From Haliclystus octoradiatus (Eukaryota > Cnidaria > Staurozoa > Stauromedusae > Haliclystidae): a stretch of 64,000 nucleotides of DNA. The translations under genes were made by a program, and so were the position numbers. Positions 20,607 to 30,967 of the stretch are shown here, one piece after another. The notes under the pieces were generated by a model, which worked only from the letters and a program-made list of their open reading frames with translations, was not told where the DNA came from and did not search any database. The stretch lies in contig OU744450.1 of assembly GCA_916610825.1 (NCBI GenBank), positions 9,816,261 to 9,880,260 of the forward strand, read 5' to 3'. Numbering within the stretch: the stretch's first letter is position 1; every line of letters begins with the position of its first letter.

Positions 20607-23297
20607 TTATTCTGGAAATGCTTTCATAATTCCAGACACTAAACAATCTAACAAATGAATTCTCATTCTTGATTTATCAAAATTAAAGTCAGCAGGGTTT
20701 GTGTTTAATACAAAACTAGTTGCAAATGCAATTGCATAAATACCACAGTCACTATGGTTGTCTTGTTGACATACTGGTATGGAAATAATTTCCTTGTAAA
20801 CATTACCTACTAAATTTTTGACTTGCTCTATCGTTTCAATGTTACATTTTCCTTGATAGAGGCTGTCATACAGGTAAACAGTTCCTTCACTACTAGAAGA
20901 GCTGACGCAAACCCAATGGGAGGTACCAGTGTGGAGAATCTGAACAAATGATGATTTCACAGTGCCAAAATTTCGACAGGGTCCAAGTGTTGGGCGCTGA
21001 AGCCCTTCCATAGATGGACTCAAATTCTGCAGCAGTACTTGCGCCTGATGAATTATGTCGCAATCAAGCCAACCATTGTTGCTAATTATATTGAAATGTT
21101 CATCGGTAAGTTTAGCTAGAGTAGCTCTTTTACGGGACGTACCTACAGTAACAAGAGTCAGGGCAAGATCTTCGTCACTATCTGATTCAGATGATACAAC
21201 TACTTCAATTGCTAATTCAGCACTTTCTGTTATACAAGTATTACAGTACCAGTTTGTTTTATAGTTTTTTGGCCTTCTCTTGTAGCCAAGGCAATCCAGA
21301 TGAAATATTTTACCGTTAGAACAGTTGATATTGCAGCATTTCATAATGTTATCGCCTTTACAATAAGCTTTCTTGCAAGAGCAAATAATATTAATTTCCA
21401 TGGCAAGCTTGACATCTTGATTAACTGTTTTTTGCCGTTTAAATTCAGGTAATCTGGAACAGTTTGGACATAACCATGAAATCGGAAATTTGTTTTGATT
21501 GACATTCATTTGAAGACATGTGGGATGGTACCTTTTGATAGGGCATTCAGTGTTTCTGCATGAAACAGTTTCTTCGTCAATATTCTGCTGGCAAAAACAA
21601 GTTAATGAGACATTACATTCACTTGAATGCAATTTTAAAATATTGTCCTTTCTGGTGTACCACCTGGCAAGTACCTCAGGCAAAATACAAAATTTCCAGA
21701 AAGTTTCTAACTTTTGAAAAGTCTCCTTCCAGTGATCTAAATCATAACATATTCTATCACTGATAAACTCTATATCGCTTCCATCAAATCTACACACGAC
21801 AAAATCAGCAAATTTGACTTTTGTAATGGCCAGTTGCTGTTGAACTTGATAAAAATAAGGATGTGTTGGATCTAAATGATACCTGTCGTCGTCCTTCTTT
21901 ATCAAGCAGCAGTTACGATTAAGCATATATGCTTGGAAATCCATTCCATCAAGGCAGTAGGGGCACTTCACTTCACCACACCCTTCCCCACAGCAGTCAC
22001 AATATGACAAAAAGTCAGGAGTAGCATGAATAAATGGGTGATCTTTGCTGACAAATAGTCCACATGGTTTTATACAATAGTTTGTATGGTCAATTTTCAT
22101 TGCAGCTTCAAAAGCTAGTACTGCAAGCTTTTCATGCTTGCAGCCAAAATCAGTAGCAGCTGAAGAAAATTTGAATAGCTCTGGGTAGCATAAATTCTTG
22201 ATTAAAGATTGTGAAGGCTGTGCTGGATTGGAATGACTTGCACTGTAGCTTGATGACGCACCAATTCTACCAGCTCTATGCAGATAGAAGGACTGTCCTT
22301 GCGATTGCTCTCTGGTGTCTTCTTCTATGAGATTTATGTGTTTCTCATCAATGTCTAATTTTATGGAATCACATTTAACTAACAGCTGGTCATATGATAG
22401 AGATAAATACTGTTGATTATATAAATCCATAATTGTTGAAAGATCTCTGCTCTTACTAATAAATTGTTCAGCGTAATCCAAAACCAAACTAAGTGAAACT
22501 GGTTTTATGACACATTTGTTAAGAGCAGCATGAAATATTGCAAGCTCTGAAGGTGAAGGCGAAGGAATGATTTTGGACTTATCACTCAAATCGTTAATTG
22601 GTGGTTCATTAGTTTTATTACTATATAAATCTTTAGCTGCATTTTCAACGGCTTCATTAAGCAATGATTTTCTTTTTTTGGTAGATGCAAAATTGATATA
22701 TTTTACAGGCGAATAAGATACCTCCTTTACAGTTGTTGGAAGCAGCCATGTGCATTTGACTTGTGTGCAAGCAAGTTTATCATTAATTCTTGTCCACACT
22801 TCTGCATAAAAAAGTATACTAGCAACATGTGAACATACTTCGCCCAAACCAGCCATACAACCAATGCAATGTGCACATAAAATTGTTCCCTTTTTGTCTG
22901 TCAAAATCCACAATGGAACGGGCGGATCATTCATTCGCTGGGAATGTCTGACTTTACCAAACAAAACGTAAATATCTTTTATAATACAAGCAGAAATACT
23001 AGTAATGAAACCTGAAATCATCTGGTTGTAAGCTTCAAGGCTTTTAAAAGCTTTGAATTGCTGTTGAGTGTAATGACTCGTATCCATAACAAGATAAGAA
23101 AAAATGTCTGTCGCTTCGATAGGAGGAAGGTTATCTCCATCAAACTTTACATCAGGAATTAATAATGGATCCACACCAATAATAGCAATCTTTTGTAAAT
23201 AGCGTTCTCTCACATGTTTCTTCAACTTTTGAGCATAATTTGATAGAGGTATCTCATTATTTTCAACGTCAGCTGAGTTCACTTCTGCGTTCGCCAT
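20607..23297 (-). CDS. ISL2EU second protein: SWIM-like finger, YqaJ nuclease, two PHD fingers, Ulp1-like protease
   Basis: 896 residues from ATG at 23297 (MANAEVNSADVENN). In order: a Cys/His cluster of SWIM type (CAHCIGC...CSHVAS, about 140-170); a YqaJ/lambda-exonuclease-like domain (about 345-530) with HEKLA, HATPDF, GEVKCP and QVQQQL, the Glu/Asp/Glu-x-Lys set of that fold; a PHD finger (CFCQQN...CPNC, about 560-610); a second PHD-like finger (CSCKKAYC...CNTC, about 635-690); an acidic hinge; and a C-terminal C48-like cysteine protease with His in SHWVCVS, Asp in YLYDSL and Cys in HSDCGIYAIAFA. Known partner gene of ISL2EU transposases; the precise role is unknown. No stops: the frame is intact. 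Its promoter would lie in the right end of the element. Confidence 0.88.
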   Translation of the reverse strand: MANAEVNSADVENNEIPLSNYAQKLKKHVRERYLQKIAIIGVDPLLIPDVKFDGDNLPPIEATDIFSYLVMDTSHYTQQQFKAFKSLEAYNQMISGFITSISACIIKDIYVLFGKVRHSQRMNDPPVPLWILTDKKGTILCAHCIGCMAGLGEVCSHVASILFYAEVWTRINDKLACTQVKCTWLLPTTVKEVSYSPVKYINFASTKKRKSLLNEAVENAAKDLYSNKTNEPPINDLSDKSKIIPSPSPSELAIFHAALNKCVIKPVSLSLVLDYAEQFISKSRDLSTIMDLYNQQYLSLSYDQLLVKCDSIKLDIDEKHINLIEEDTREQSQGQSFYLHRAGRIGASSSYSASHSNPAQPSQSLIKNLCYPELFKFSSAATDFGCKHEKLAVLAFEAAMKIDHTNYCIKPCGLFVSKDHPFIHATPDFLSYCDCCGEGCGEVKCPYCLDGMDFQAYMLNRNCCLIKKDDDRYHLDPTHPYFYQVQQQLAITKVKFADFVVCRFDGSDIEFISDRICYDLDHWKETFQKLETFWKFCILPEVLARWYTRKDNILKLHSSECNVSLTCFCQQNIDEETVSCRNTECPIKRYHPTCLQMNVNQNKFPISWLCPNCSRLPEFKRQKTVNQDVKLAMEINIICSCKKAYCKGDNIMKCCNINCSNGKIFHLDCLGYKRRPKNYKTNWYCNTCITESAELAIEVVVSSESDSDEDLALTLVTVGTSRKRATLAKLTDEHFNIISNNGWLDCDIIHQAQVLLQNLSPSMEGLQRPTLGPCRNFGTVKSSFVQILHTGTSHWVCVSSSSSEGTVYLYDSLYQGKCNIETIEQVKNLVGNVYKEIISIPVCQQDNHSDCGIYAIAFATSFVLNTNPADFNFDKSRMRIHLLDCLVSGIMKAFPE

Positions 23298-23380
23298 TTT
23301 CTCAACCAGAATATTGGAACCCCGTAATGGCCGCCGCAATATTTTCGAGGGCGTGTGACGTCACAGGAAAACGCTCTATA

Positions 23381-23972
23381 GTTAACGCAACAAATAGCGT
23401 GGATATAAGACTCCAGTTGTATTTAATAGCGTTAACGTAATTAATGGTGTGGAAATAAGGATAACTGTGTTTTAACATGGCTTTAATGGGGTTGATATAG
23501 TTAACGTAAGAAATAGCGTGGATATAAGACTTCAGTTGTATTTAATAGTGTTAACGTAATGAATGATGTGGAAATAAGAATAATTGTGTTTTCAACATGG
23601 CTTTAATGGGGTTCAAATAGCTAACGTAAGAAATAGCTTGGATATAAGACTTCAGCTGTATTTAATAGCGTTAACGTAATGAATGGTGTGGAAATAAGGA
23701 TAACTGTGTTTTAACATGGCTTTAATGGGGTTGATATAGTTAACGTAAGAAATAGCGTGGATATAAGACTTCAGTTGTATTTAATAGTGTTAACGTAATG
23801 AATGATGTGGAAATAAGAATAATTGTGTTTTCAACATAGCTTTAATGGGGTTCATATAGTTAACACTAAATTAGCGTGGATATAAGACTCCAGTTGTATT
23901 TAATAGCGTTAACGTAATGAATGGTGTGGAAATAAGAATAATTATGTTTTAACATGGGTTTATAATTATTGG
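23381..23972. repeat. ~119 bp satellite array, about five units
   Basis: GTTAACGTAA recurs at about 23430, 23550, 23670, 23789 and 23908, i.e. every 119-120 bases. Each unit has two related halves: one reading GAATGGTGTGGAAATAAGG and one reading AGAAATAGCGTGGATATAAG. It ends at the left LTR of the Pao element. Confidence 0.9.
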
Positions 23973-24238
23973 TGTAGATAGAGGATTGGGAACAATTCTT
24001 ATTGTTAACAATATAGAGGCATGGTGCCCAATTAGTGATTGCAATAATATATGTTATAGCCTCACGTGTTATCGACAGGCATTGTTGGGCGAAAGCCATT
24101 GAAATAAGATCGTTATTATCTAAGCCTCATTTGTTGATCTTCTTACGGACTCGTTGCTTTGAGTCAATCTTCGGATTATTATAGTATTTATTACAGTCCT
24201 ACAATAGAATTGTGTTCCCTTAAGACCACACTTTTACA
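23973..24238 (+). repeat. 5' LTR of the BEL/Pao element
   Basis: 266 bases with TG...CA ends, directly after the target duplication ATTGG. Identical to the 3' LTR by eye. Confidence 0.95.
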
Positions 24239-24255
24239 TGGTTACGTCGAACCAC
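24239..24255 (+). promoter_or_regulatory. Primer binding site candidate of the BEL/Pao element
   Basis: TGGTTACGTCGAACCAC begins immediately after the LTR, with the TGG that pairs with a tRNA CCA end. The tRNA was not identified. Confidence 0.6.
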
Positions 24256-24879
24256 AATCGAATTGGATTGGTAAGAACTTTTTAGAAATTTTATTGCGTA
24301 GTCAATATTTGGTTCTTGTGTCACACATATATTATATATCTATATATTTAAGGCGTTTGTCTTTCTATTTTTTATCTTTATTATTGCTACATTAAATATC
24401 TTCCTTTTGCACCTTTTTAAAAAAAAGACCTTTGCACTCTTGCACAAATAGCTCAGTCTACGTCAAAATAAAATTTAAATATCATTTCGCAATTTTTCAC
24501 ATAGTCACATGTTTTAGTTTTGACATAACGTGTCTATGCCAGCATACCGTTTTACCCCGCGTTTTCTCGTGTATGTGTCTGACTTTGCTTTGTTTTGTCT
24601 TACGGATTTTTTCCAGGTATATTATTAACTTTAATCAAATTTGAATACATTTAAAAACGTTGTAATTTTATTCCTAACAAAAGTTCCCTTTTCTGTTGTT
24701 GTTGTTGATTAAATACACATACCGTTTAGGTCACATGTTTCAGCATATAGCGTGCCTGTCTGTTTCTTACCGTTTGACAGTTGCCCGACGTTGTATGGGT
24801 TCACGATAATTTTTTAACATGCTGTCTCGAAACACTTTGAATAAAATTGTTAATTAAGCTTAAATAATTCCTAAACAAT
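24256..24879 (+). other. Untranslated leader of the BEL/Pao element
   Basis: 624 bases between the primer site and the gag-pol ATG. T-rich and without a coherent ORF. Presumably contains packaging signals. Confidence 0.5.
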
Positions 24880-27800
24880 ATGGAAGCATTTGAGACTGCT
24901 ATTTGTTTTTATGACATACAGCAATCTATCCTTGAGCATAATCTTGCATCAGATGATCATGATACCATTGACCGTAGTATGGCAGACTTGGAAGATTGTC
25001 TTTCAACAATTCAAATTGAATTTAAAACGGCTAGGGTAGGGCTACCAGCTGACGAAAAAAAACTTATCGCTGGTCAGCTGCAATCAGTTTTTCTTAGTCA
25101 TCATGATACTTTAAAACGCTTCCGCAAGGCTCAGGCTGTTGATGTCAAGCCGCCTGTTAATGTCATAGAGGAAACGTCACAGATTAATTTATCTAACTCT
25201 GACAGTTCTAATGTTAACGGGAACCCTTTCCGACAGGTTGAGTCTAGCTCTAATGATGCTAGGGAAACACCTTGGTATTGCACTCATTCATCCGTACAAG
25301 ATCCGACTGCAATTTCAGATGTCACATCTCTTGGTGACACTTTAGTCGCACTAAACCTTAAGTTACAGTTTTTTGATGGTAACCCTTTGAGATATCATGA
25401 ATTCCAAACTTCATTTTTTACACAAATCCACTCATTGTCATCACTATCATTTGCTGCTAAAATGACGCATCTCATTGAGCATTTAGAAGGCCCTGCGAAG
25501 GACAGTGTTCAAAACCTTCCCCGTGACCAAGAGGGTTATGAAACCGCCTGGGAAACGCTGGAGGATGATTTTGGGTCCAACATTAGAGTTGCTCGTGCCC
25601 ATATTAACAAATTGCAACAGGGAAATCATGTGAATGATGCCGAAAGCCTTCAATTATTTTATCACAGTCTTAAGTCTGCTTGTGCTATTTTCAAACGAAT
25701 GAAACATTATGATGATATTAATTCGACATTTGCATTAAAGGCAATTGTAGCTCGCCTTCCAGAATATATTAGAAATAAATGGTGTAGACGTGTTGATGAT
25801 ATGCGCCTACGCAATGAGACACCCCACGTAGATAATCTTTTAGCACTCGTGAAAACTGAAAGTCGGATAGCAAATGATGCTGTCTGGTCTTATGCAGGCA
25901 CCCACGACTTCAATCCCAGCCGCCCTAATTATGATATGTTCAGCGGTGCCATGACGACTAACAATTGCGTGTTTTGTGAAGGAAACCATAAGTCAAAAAC
26001 TTGCCCTTCACCCCCTGAGCGCTCTACTGTAGTTGATCTCGCACATCGTCATGAGTTATGTTTTAAATGTTTTACAAAAGGTCATCGTAGTGCTATGTGT
26101 AGACAAATGGTTCGATGTTCTCTCTGTCAACGTGGGCATCACACCTTCATGCATACACATAAGGCACCTAATTCTACTGCAGTCACTGTACCTGTTAAGA
26201 CTTCTTCAAACCCTTTTACTCCCCCTGTTGCTTCTGACAATAGTCATATTGGACAAGCTGTAGCCAAAGTTACAGATAGTTCAAATACTATAGTTGCCAC
26301 AACACAATCACAATCGTCAATATCATTGCAAGTAATTAAAGTTGTTCTCCACGGCCCTCATGGTGTTAAATGTGTATCGGCTTTATTAGATAGTGGCAGC
26401 ATGGTGACTGTTTTAAACAGTAAAATTGCAAATAAATTAGGTTTACAGGGCATTTCGAAAGAACTTTGCATTTCAACTATTGCAGGTGACACACAATTGC
26501 AGAAAGCTCAGCAGTCAGCTTTGCACGTGCAAGCTGCTGATGGTAGTATATTAACTGTACCAGATGTGTGGGCTGTTGATGGATTTCAAATACCAAATGT
26601 GGCTTTCAAATATTGTAGCCAAACTAATATGTCTCTTTCTGTAACAGATGTTCCTTCCAATGAAAGAATAGAGCTTTTGATTGGAGCCAATGCTTCAAAT
26701 TTACTACTTCCTCTTGAATACCGTCAACTCACAGACAATTTTACTGCAATTCGTTGTCCTCTAGGTTGGTCCGTTCTTGGTGGACCGGGCGTCGATACAC
26801 ATTTTCCTTCTCAGGTCAATTTTCAAATACTTGAACCTTCCCTGAAAGACCAGTGGGATCGGTTCTGGCGGTCTGATAGCTTTGAATCCCCTGAAATTCT
26901 CCCGTTTGCTTACAGCCAAGAGGACCGTCGTTGTTTGGCGGCTCTTGATAATATAAGTGTTACTAATAATCAATATGAGTTAGGGTTACTATGGCGACCG
27001 CAAGTAAATTTGCCTTTTAATCGCTCACAGGCATATAGCCGTCTCAAGCATTTACAACATAAATTTTTGTCAAATAAGCTGTTTGCTAGGCAGTACATCG
27101 CTGAAGTAGAAAGCTATTTAACTAAGGGTTATGCTGAGATAATTCCAAGTCACGAATTGGAACAGTCATTTACTAAAATCTGGTATCTTCCGCACCATGC
27201 TGTATTCTCTAAAAGTAAACCAGATAAATGCAGAGTTGTTTTTGATGCTGCTGCCAAATTCAAAGGAGTCAGTTTAAACAACTCTGTCTATAACGGACCT
27301 GATTATCTCAACAGTTTGCTTGGAGTCTTACTTCGTTTTCGAAAAGGTCCCGTAGCGATACAAGCAGATATTAAGGAAATGTATCATCAAGTATCCGTGA
27401 CACCTTGTGACCGTGATTGTTTACGTTTTTTATGGTGGGAAGATGGGGATCCGGATAAATCTATCATTGAATGTCGTATGAAAGTTTTTGTTTTTGGTGC
27501 GAGCTGTTCTCCTGCTTGCTGCCTAGCTGCACTTCGCCACATTGCGACTGAATTTCGTGATGAATTAGGCGAGCAATGTATTAAAGTCATATTAAAACAA
27601 TTTTATATGGATGACTTATTAGCGTCTTTTGAAACAGAGGGTGAAGCAATAGAAGTAGTTAAAAAATTGAATAATGTTTTAGATAAAAGAAGTTTTATTT
27701 TAACTAAATGGTTGTCAAATAAACAAAATGTTTTAGAATGTCTGCCTTGTGAGAAATGGTCGAAACAAATTATAAATTTAGATCGAGAGACTATTGTAAT

Positions 27801-30162
27801 TGAACGTGCGCTTGGTGTGTTTTGGAATGTAACTAATGATAATTTATGTTTTATTGTTAAAAATGTAAATAAACCCTTTACAAAGCGTGGAATTCTTGCC
27901 ACTGTTAGCACAATTTTTAACCCTGACGGATTTTTATCCCCTATCATGTTACTGCCCAAACTTCTTCTGCGAGAATTGTGGCAATCCAAGCCACCGATAC
28001 AATGGGACGACCCATTACCAAAACACGTGCTAGATCGTTGGCTGGAGTGGCTGCAGACTCTCCATGTCATTGAAACAATCACATTGCCTCGTTGCTTCAG
28101 AAACACCTCCTTTTTCTCGACTGAATTCACGACCGGCTTGCATATTTTTTGTGACGCCTCGCAAATTGCTCTTGGAACTGTAGCATTTCTGCGGTTTGAA
28201 AATGGCGATGCTATTTCTTGCTCATTTGTTGCTGCAAAATCGCGCTGTGCTCCACTGCATGCTGTAACTATCCCGCGCTTAGAATTACAATCAGCAGTCC
28301 TAGCGACACGCATGTGCCAACAGTTAGTACAGGAATTAGACATCGACCTTAGTTCAGTTGTGTTTTGGTCAGATTCCAAAACGACCTTGTCGTACATTTC
28401 TAATGATTCCCGTAGATTTAAAGTATTTGTAGCTAATAAAATTAGTGAGATTAGACTAACAACTAACCCTAACCAATGGCGACATTGCCCGGGCAATCTC
28501 AATCCTGCAGATATTGCATCACGTGGTCTCAGTCCTGAAGAGTTTCGTTCAGCCGACACTTGGTCAACTGGTCCATCATTCCTCTGGCAAACAAGTGATC
28601 ACTGGCCGCAAGACTCACATCCATTCATTCCGGACGAAGACCTAGAAGTGCGTGCCCGTCCTGTTCTTCAGACCAGTCAGCCACGTGATTCTCCATTGAA
28701 GCAAATCATCGAACGCTTCTCCTCTTGGTTTAAGGTAAAATGTATCCTATTCAGATTGCTTTTTGTTATTTCATGTTTTAAAGCTGATGATGTTGTTACC
28801 CCTTTGACCAAATTTGAAATTTTTGAAAGGGCAGAACGTTATTTGTTGATTTATGTCCAGCGTCAACATTATGCTAAGGATATCAGTAGCTTAAAAACAA
28901 AAGGTGACCTTCCTAATTCTAGTACATTGAGATCATTGTGTCCGTTTCTTGATGAATACGGAGTACTTAGAGTAGGTGGACGCCTACATAATTCAGATTT
29001 AAGATTTTCTGCTAAACACCCTGTGATAATTCCACCCAATTCCAACATCGTTCGTGGCATCATAAACGATTATCACAATAATTTGTTACATGGCGGAGTG
29101 AATACAATTGTTTCCGAAATAAGACAACGATTTTGGATCCCTAATTTGAAGTCTCTTGTGAAACAACACGCCCATCGTTGTGTGAAGTGTAGAAAAATTG
29201 ATGCCAAACGTATGACGCAACACATGTCCACCTTACCTAGTTTCAGAGTAAAATGTTCTCGAGCTTTTGCTAAAACCGGGGTTGATTTTTTTGGGCCATT
29301 TTACGTTGTACGTGGTCGTTCTCGTGAGAAAAGATGGGGTTGCATTTTTACATGTCTCACTATCAGGGCTGTACACCTCGAGTCATGTTCATCACTCGAT
29401 TCTGACCATTTTATACTGGCATTGCGTCGATTTGAGGCACGAAGAGGTTCCCCCTCTGAACTCATTTCTGATAATGGGACAAATTTTACAGGGGCAGAGC
29501 GGGAACTTAGAGAGGCGTTGGCAGAATGGAACTTATCCAAAATCGAAAGTTTCTGTCATCAGCGACACATTAAGTGGACATTTAACCCCCCAGAAGCCCC
29601 CCATTTCGGTGGTATCTGGGAACGCCTAGTGAGATCTGTGAAGCGTTGCATTTATTCTGTTTTTTCTGAGCAAGTGTCTTCACAGGAATTATTTGACTCA
29701 GTCTTATGTGATGTTGAGCGAAGCCTGAACTGCCGACCACTGACAAGCCTCTCGGATGACACAGCAGACCTTGAGCCGCTGACACCCAATCACTTCTTGC
29801 TTGGTCACGCGATGGATGATCGAGAACCTGGCCTGTTTGTCCCACAAGATGTGTTCCTTCGAAAGCAGTGGAGAGCCGGACAAGCTTTGATGCAGTCATT
29901 CTGGCGTCGCTGGGCAAAAGAGTATATCACCCTCCTTCAACAGCGTCAAAAATGGACCTCAATCACCCGTAATATTAACATAGGGGACTTGGTGCTATTG
30001 GCAGATGATCGTCTTCCCCGTGGTAAATGGCCGCTAGCTGTTGTCACTGAGGTAAAAGAGAGTTCTGATGGCCTGGTGCGGTCGTGCACAGTAAAAACAG
30101 AATCGTCTGTGTTAACAAGACCCATTCATAAACTTTGCTTGCTTGAAGCAGCAGAAGATTAA
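24880..30162 (+). CDS. BEL/Pao gag-pol polyprotein, 1760 aa, intact
   Basis: Single open frame from ATG at 24880. Gag-like DUF1759 region (about 160-330, LQFFDGNPLRYHEFQTSF); CCHC-type knuckles (CVFCEGNHKSKTC at about 365, CFKCFTKGHRSAMC at about 395); aspartic protease with LLDSGSMVTVL (about 500); reverse transcriptase with KCRVVFDAA, QADIKEMYHQ and the catalytic YMDD (about 909); RNase H / A17-type region with FCDASQIALG; integrase with an HHCC zinc finger (HNNLLHGGVN...CVKC) and D,D,E in TGVDFFGPF, ISDNGTNF and FGGIWERL; a C-terminal DUF5641 domain (NIGDLVLLADDRLPRGKW). All catalytic residues expected for the family are visible, so the element looks competent. No envelope-like domain was seen. 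Confidence 0.97.
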   Translation: MEAFETAICFYDIQQSILEHNLASDDHDTIDRSMADLEDCLSTIQIEFKTARVGLPADEKKLIAGQLQSVFLSHHDTLKRFRKAQAVDVKPPVNVIEETSQINLSNSDSSNVNGNPFRQVESSSNDARETPWYCTHSSVQDPTAISDVTSLGDTLVALNLKLQFFDGNPLRYHEFQTSFFTQIHSLSSLSFAAKMTHLIEHLEGPAKDSVQNLPRDQEGYETAWETLEDDFGSNIRVARAHINKLQQGNHVNDAESLQLFYHSLKSACAIFKRMKHYDDINSTFALKAIVARLPEYIRNKWCRRVDDMRLRNETPHVDNLLALVKTESRIANDAVWSYAGTHDFNPSRPNYDMFSGAMTTNNCVFCEGNHKSKTCPSPPERSTVVDLAHRHELCFKCFTKGHRSAMCRQMVRCSLCQRGHHTFMHTHKAPNSTAVTVPVKTSSNPFTPPVASDNSHIGQAVAKVTDSSNTIVATTQSQSSISLQVIKVVLHGPHGVKCVSALLDSGSMVTVLNSKIANKLGLQGISKELCISTIAGDTQLQKAQQSALHVQAADGSILTVPDVWAVDGFQIPNVAFKYCSQTNMSLSVTDVPSNERIELLIGANASNLLLPLEYRQLTDNFTAIRCPLGWSVLGGPGVDTHFPSQVNFQILEPSLKDQWDRFWRSDSFESPEILPFAYSQEDRRCLAALDNISVTNNQYELGLLWRPQVNLPFNRSQAYSRLKHLQHKFLSNKLFARQYIAEVESYLTKGYAEIIPSHELEQSFTKIWYLPHHAVFSKSKPDKCRVVFDAAAKFKGVSLNNSVYNGPDYLNSLLGVLLRFRKGPVAIQADIKEMYHQVSVTPCDRDCLRFLWWEDGDPDKSIIECRMKVFVFGASCSPACCLAALRHIATEFRDELGEQCIKVILKQFYMDDLLASFETEGEAIEVVKKLNNVLDKRSFILTKWLSNKQNVLECLPCEKWSKQIINLDRETIVIERALGVFWNVTNDNLCFIVKNVNKPFTKRGILATVSTIFNPDGFLSPIMLLPKLLLRELWQSKPPIQWDDPLPKHVLDRWLEWLQTLHVIETITLPRCFRNTSFFSTEFTTGLHIFCDASQIALGTVAFLRFENGDAISCSFVAAKSRCAPLHAVTIPRLELQSAVLATRMCQQLVQELDIDLSSVVFWSDSKTTLSYISNDSRRFKVFVANKISEIRLTTNPNQWRHCPGNLNPADIASRGLSPEEFRSADTWSTGPSFLWQTSDHWPQDSHPFIPDEDLEVRARPVLQTSQPRDSPLKQIIERFSSWFKVKCILFRLLFVISCFKADDVVTPLTKFEIFERAERYLLIYVQRQHYAKDISSLKTKGDLPNSSTLRSLCPFLDEYGVLRVGGRLHNSDLRFSAKHPVIIPPNSNIVRGIINDYHNNLLHGGVNTIVSEIRQRFWIPNLKSLVKQHAHRCVKCRKIDAKRMTQHMSTLPSFRVKCSRAFAKTGVDFFGPFYVVRGRSREKRWGCIFTCLTIRAVHLESCSSLDSDHFILALRRFEARRGSPSELISDNGTNFTGAERELREALAEWNLSKIESFCHQRHIKWTFNPPEAPHFGGIWERLVRSVKRCIYSVFSEQVSSQELFDSVLCDVERSLNCRPLTSLSDDTADLEPLTPNHFLLGHAMDDREPGLFVPQDVFLRKQWRAGQALMQSFWRRWAKEYITLLQQRQKWTSITRNINIGDLVLLADDRLPRGKWPLAVVTEVKESSDGLVRSCTVKTESSVLTRPIHKLCLLEAAED

Positions 30163-30346
30163 ATTGACTGGCTTTGCCCAGTAGTTGTATTAATTAAATC
30201 ACAATGTTTCACTGTGAAGTTTTTTAATTTTTACCATTGATAATTTAGCTTTTTAATACGGAATATTTATCTATATCATTTTGATATACTTTCTGTAAAT
30301 GTCCCCAATTCTCTATAATCATTCGCTTCTCTCATTGAGATGGGAA

Positions 30347-30612
30347 TGTAGATAGAGGATTGGGAACAATTCTTATTGTTAACAATATAGAGGCATGGTG
30401 CCCAATTAGTGATTGCAATAATATATGTTATAGCCTCACGTGTTATCGACAGGCATTGTTGGGCGAAAGCCATTGAAATAAGATCGTTATTATCTAAGCC
30501 TCATTTGTTGATCTTCTTACGGACTCGTTGCTTTGAGTCAATCTTCGGATTATTATAGTATTTATTACAGTCCTACAATAGAATTGTGTTCCCTTAAGAC
30601 CACACTTTTACA
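30347..30612 (+). repeat. 3' LTR of the BEL/Pao element
   Basis: 266 bases identical to the 5' LTR, followed by the duplicated ATTGG and resumption of the satellite. Confidence 0.95.
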
Positions 30613-30967
30613 ATTGGCGTTAATATAGTCAACGCAATAAGTAGCGTGGATATAAGACTATAGCGTGGATATAAGACTCCAGTATTATTTAGTAGCGTTA
30701 ACGTAATGAATGGTGTGGAAATAAGAATAATTATGTTTTAACATGGGTTTATAATTATTGGCGTTAATATAGTCAACGCAATAAGTAGCGTGGATATAAG
30801 ACTATAGCGTGGATATAAGACTCCAGTTGTATTTAATAGCGTTAACGTAATGAATGGTGTGGAAATAAGGATAACTGTGTTTTAACATGGCTTTAATGGG
30901 GTTGATATAGTTAACGTAAGAAATAGCGTGGATCTAAGACCTCAGTTGTATTTAATAGTGTTAACGT
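30613..30967. repeat. ~119 bp satellite array between Pao and LINE
   Basis: About three units, partly rearranged: GCGTGGATATAAGACTATAG is doubled at 30640-30680 and again near 30785-30825. The array is interrupted at AACGT by the LINE. Confidence 0.85.

Larger units (their letters stand above)
16663..23380. mobile_element. ISL2EU-type DNA transposon, 6.7 kb, two convergent genes
   Basis: Terminal inverted repeats TATAGAGCGTTTTCC (16663-16677) and its inverse (23366-23380). The flanking satellite reads TTAATATA before and TATAGTTAACG after, so a short TA-type target duplication overlaps the ends. It carries the two genes known for ISL2EU elements: a THAP/DDE transposase and a YqaJ-type nuclease protein, facing each other. 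Both genes are open. A small LTR element has inserted between them, so the original size was about 5.5 kb. Confidence 0.85.
23973..30612 (+). mobile_element. Complete BEL/Pao LTR retrotransposon, 6.64 kb
   Basis: Two 266 bp LTRs (23973-24238 and 30347-30612, TGTAG...TTACA) read identical base for base. The 5 bp target duplication ATTGG flanks the element (23968-23972 and 30613-30617). A TGG-starting primer site (TGGTTACGTCGAACCAC) directly follows the 5' LTR, and GAGATGGGAA precedes the 3' LTR. One uninterrupted gag-pol frame. Identical LTRs and an open frame indicate a very recent insertion. It sits in the satellite array. Confidence 0.97.

Noticed and set aside
27603-28559. 318-codon minus-strand frame inside the Pao polyprotein
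   Set aside because: Antisense shadow of a strongly supported coding frame, without any domain.
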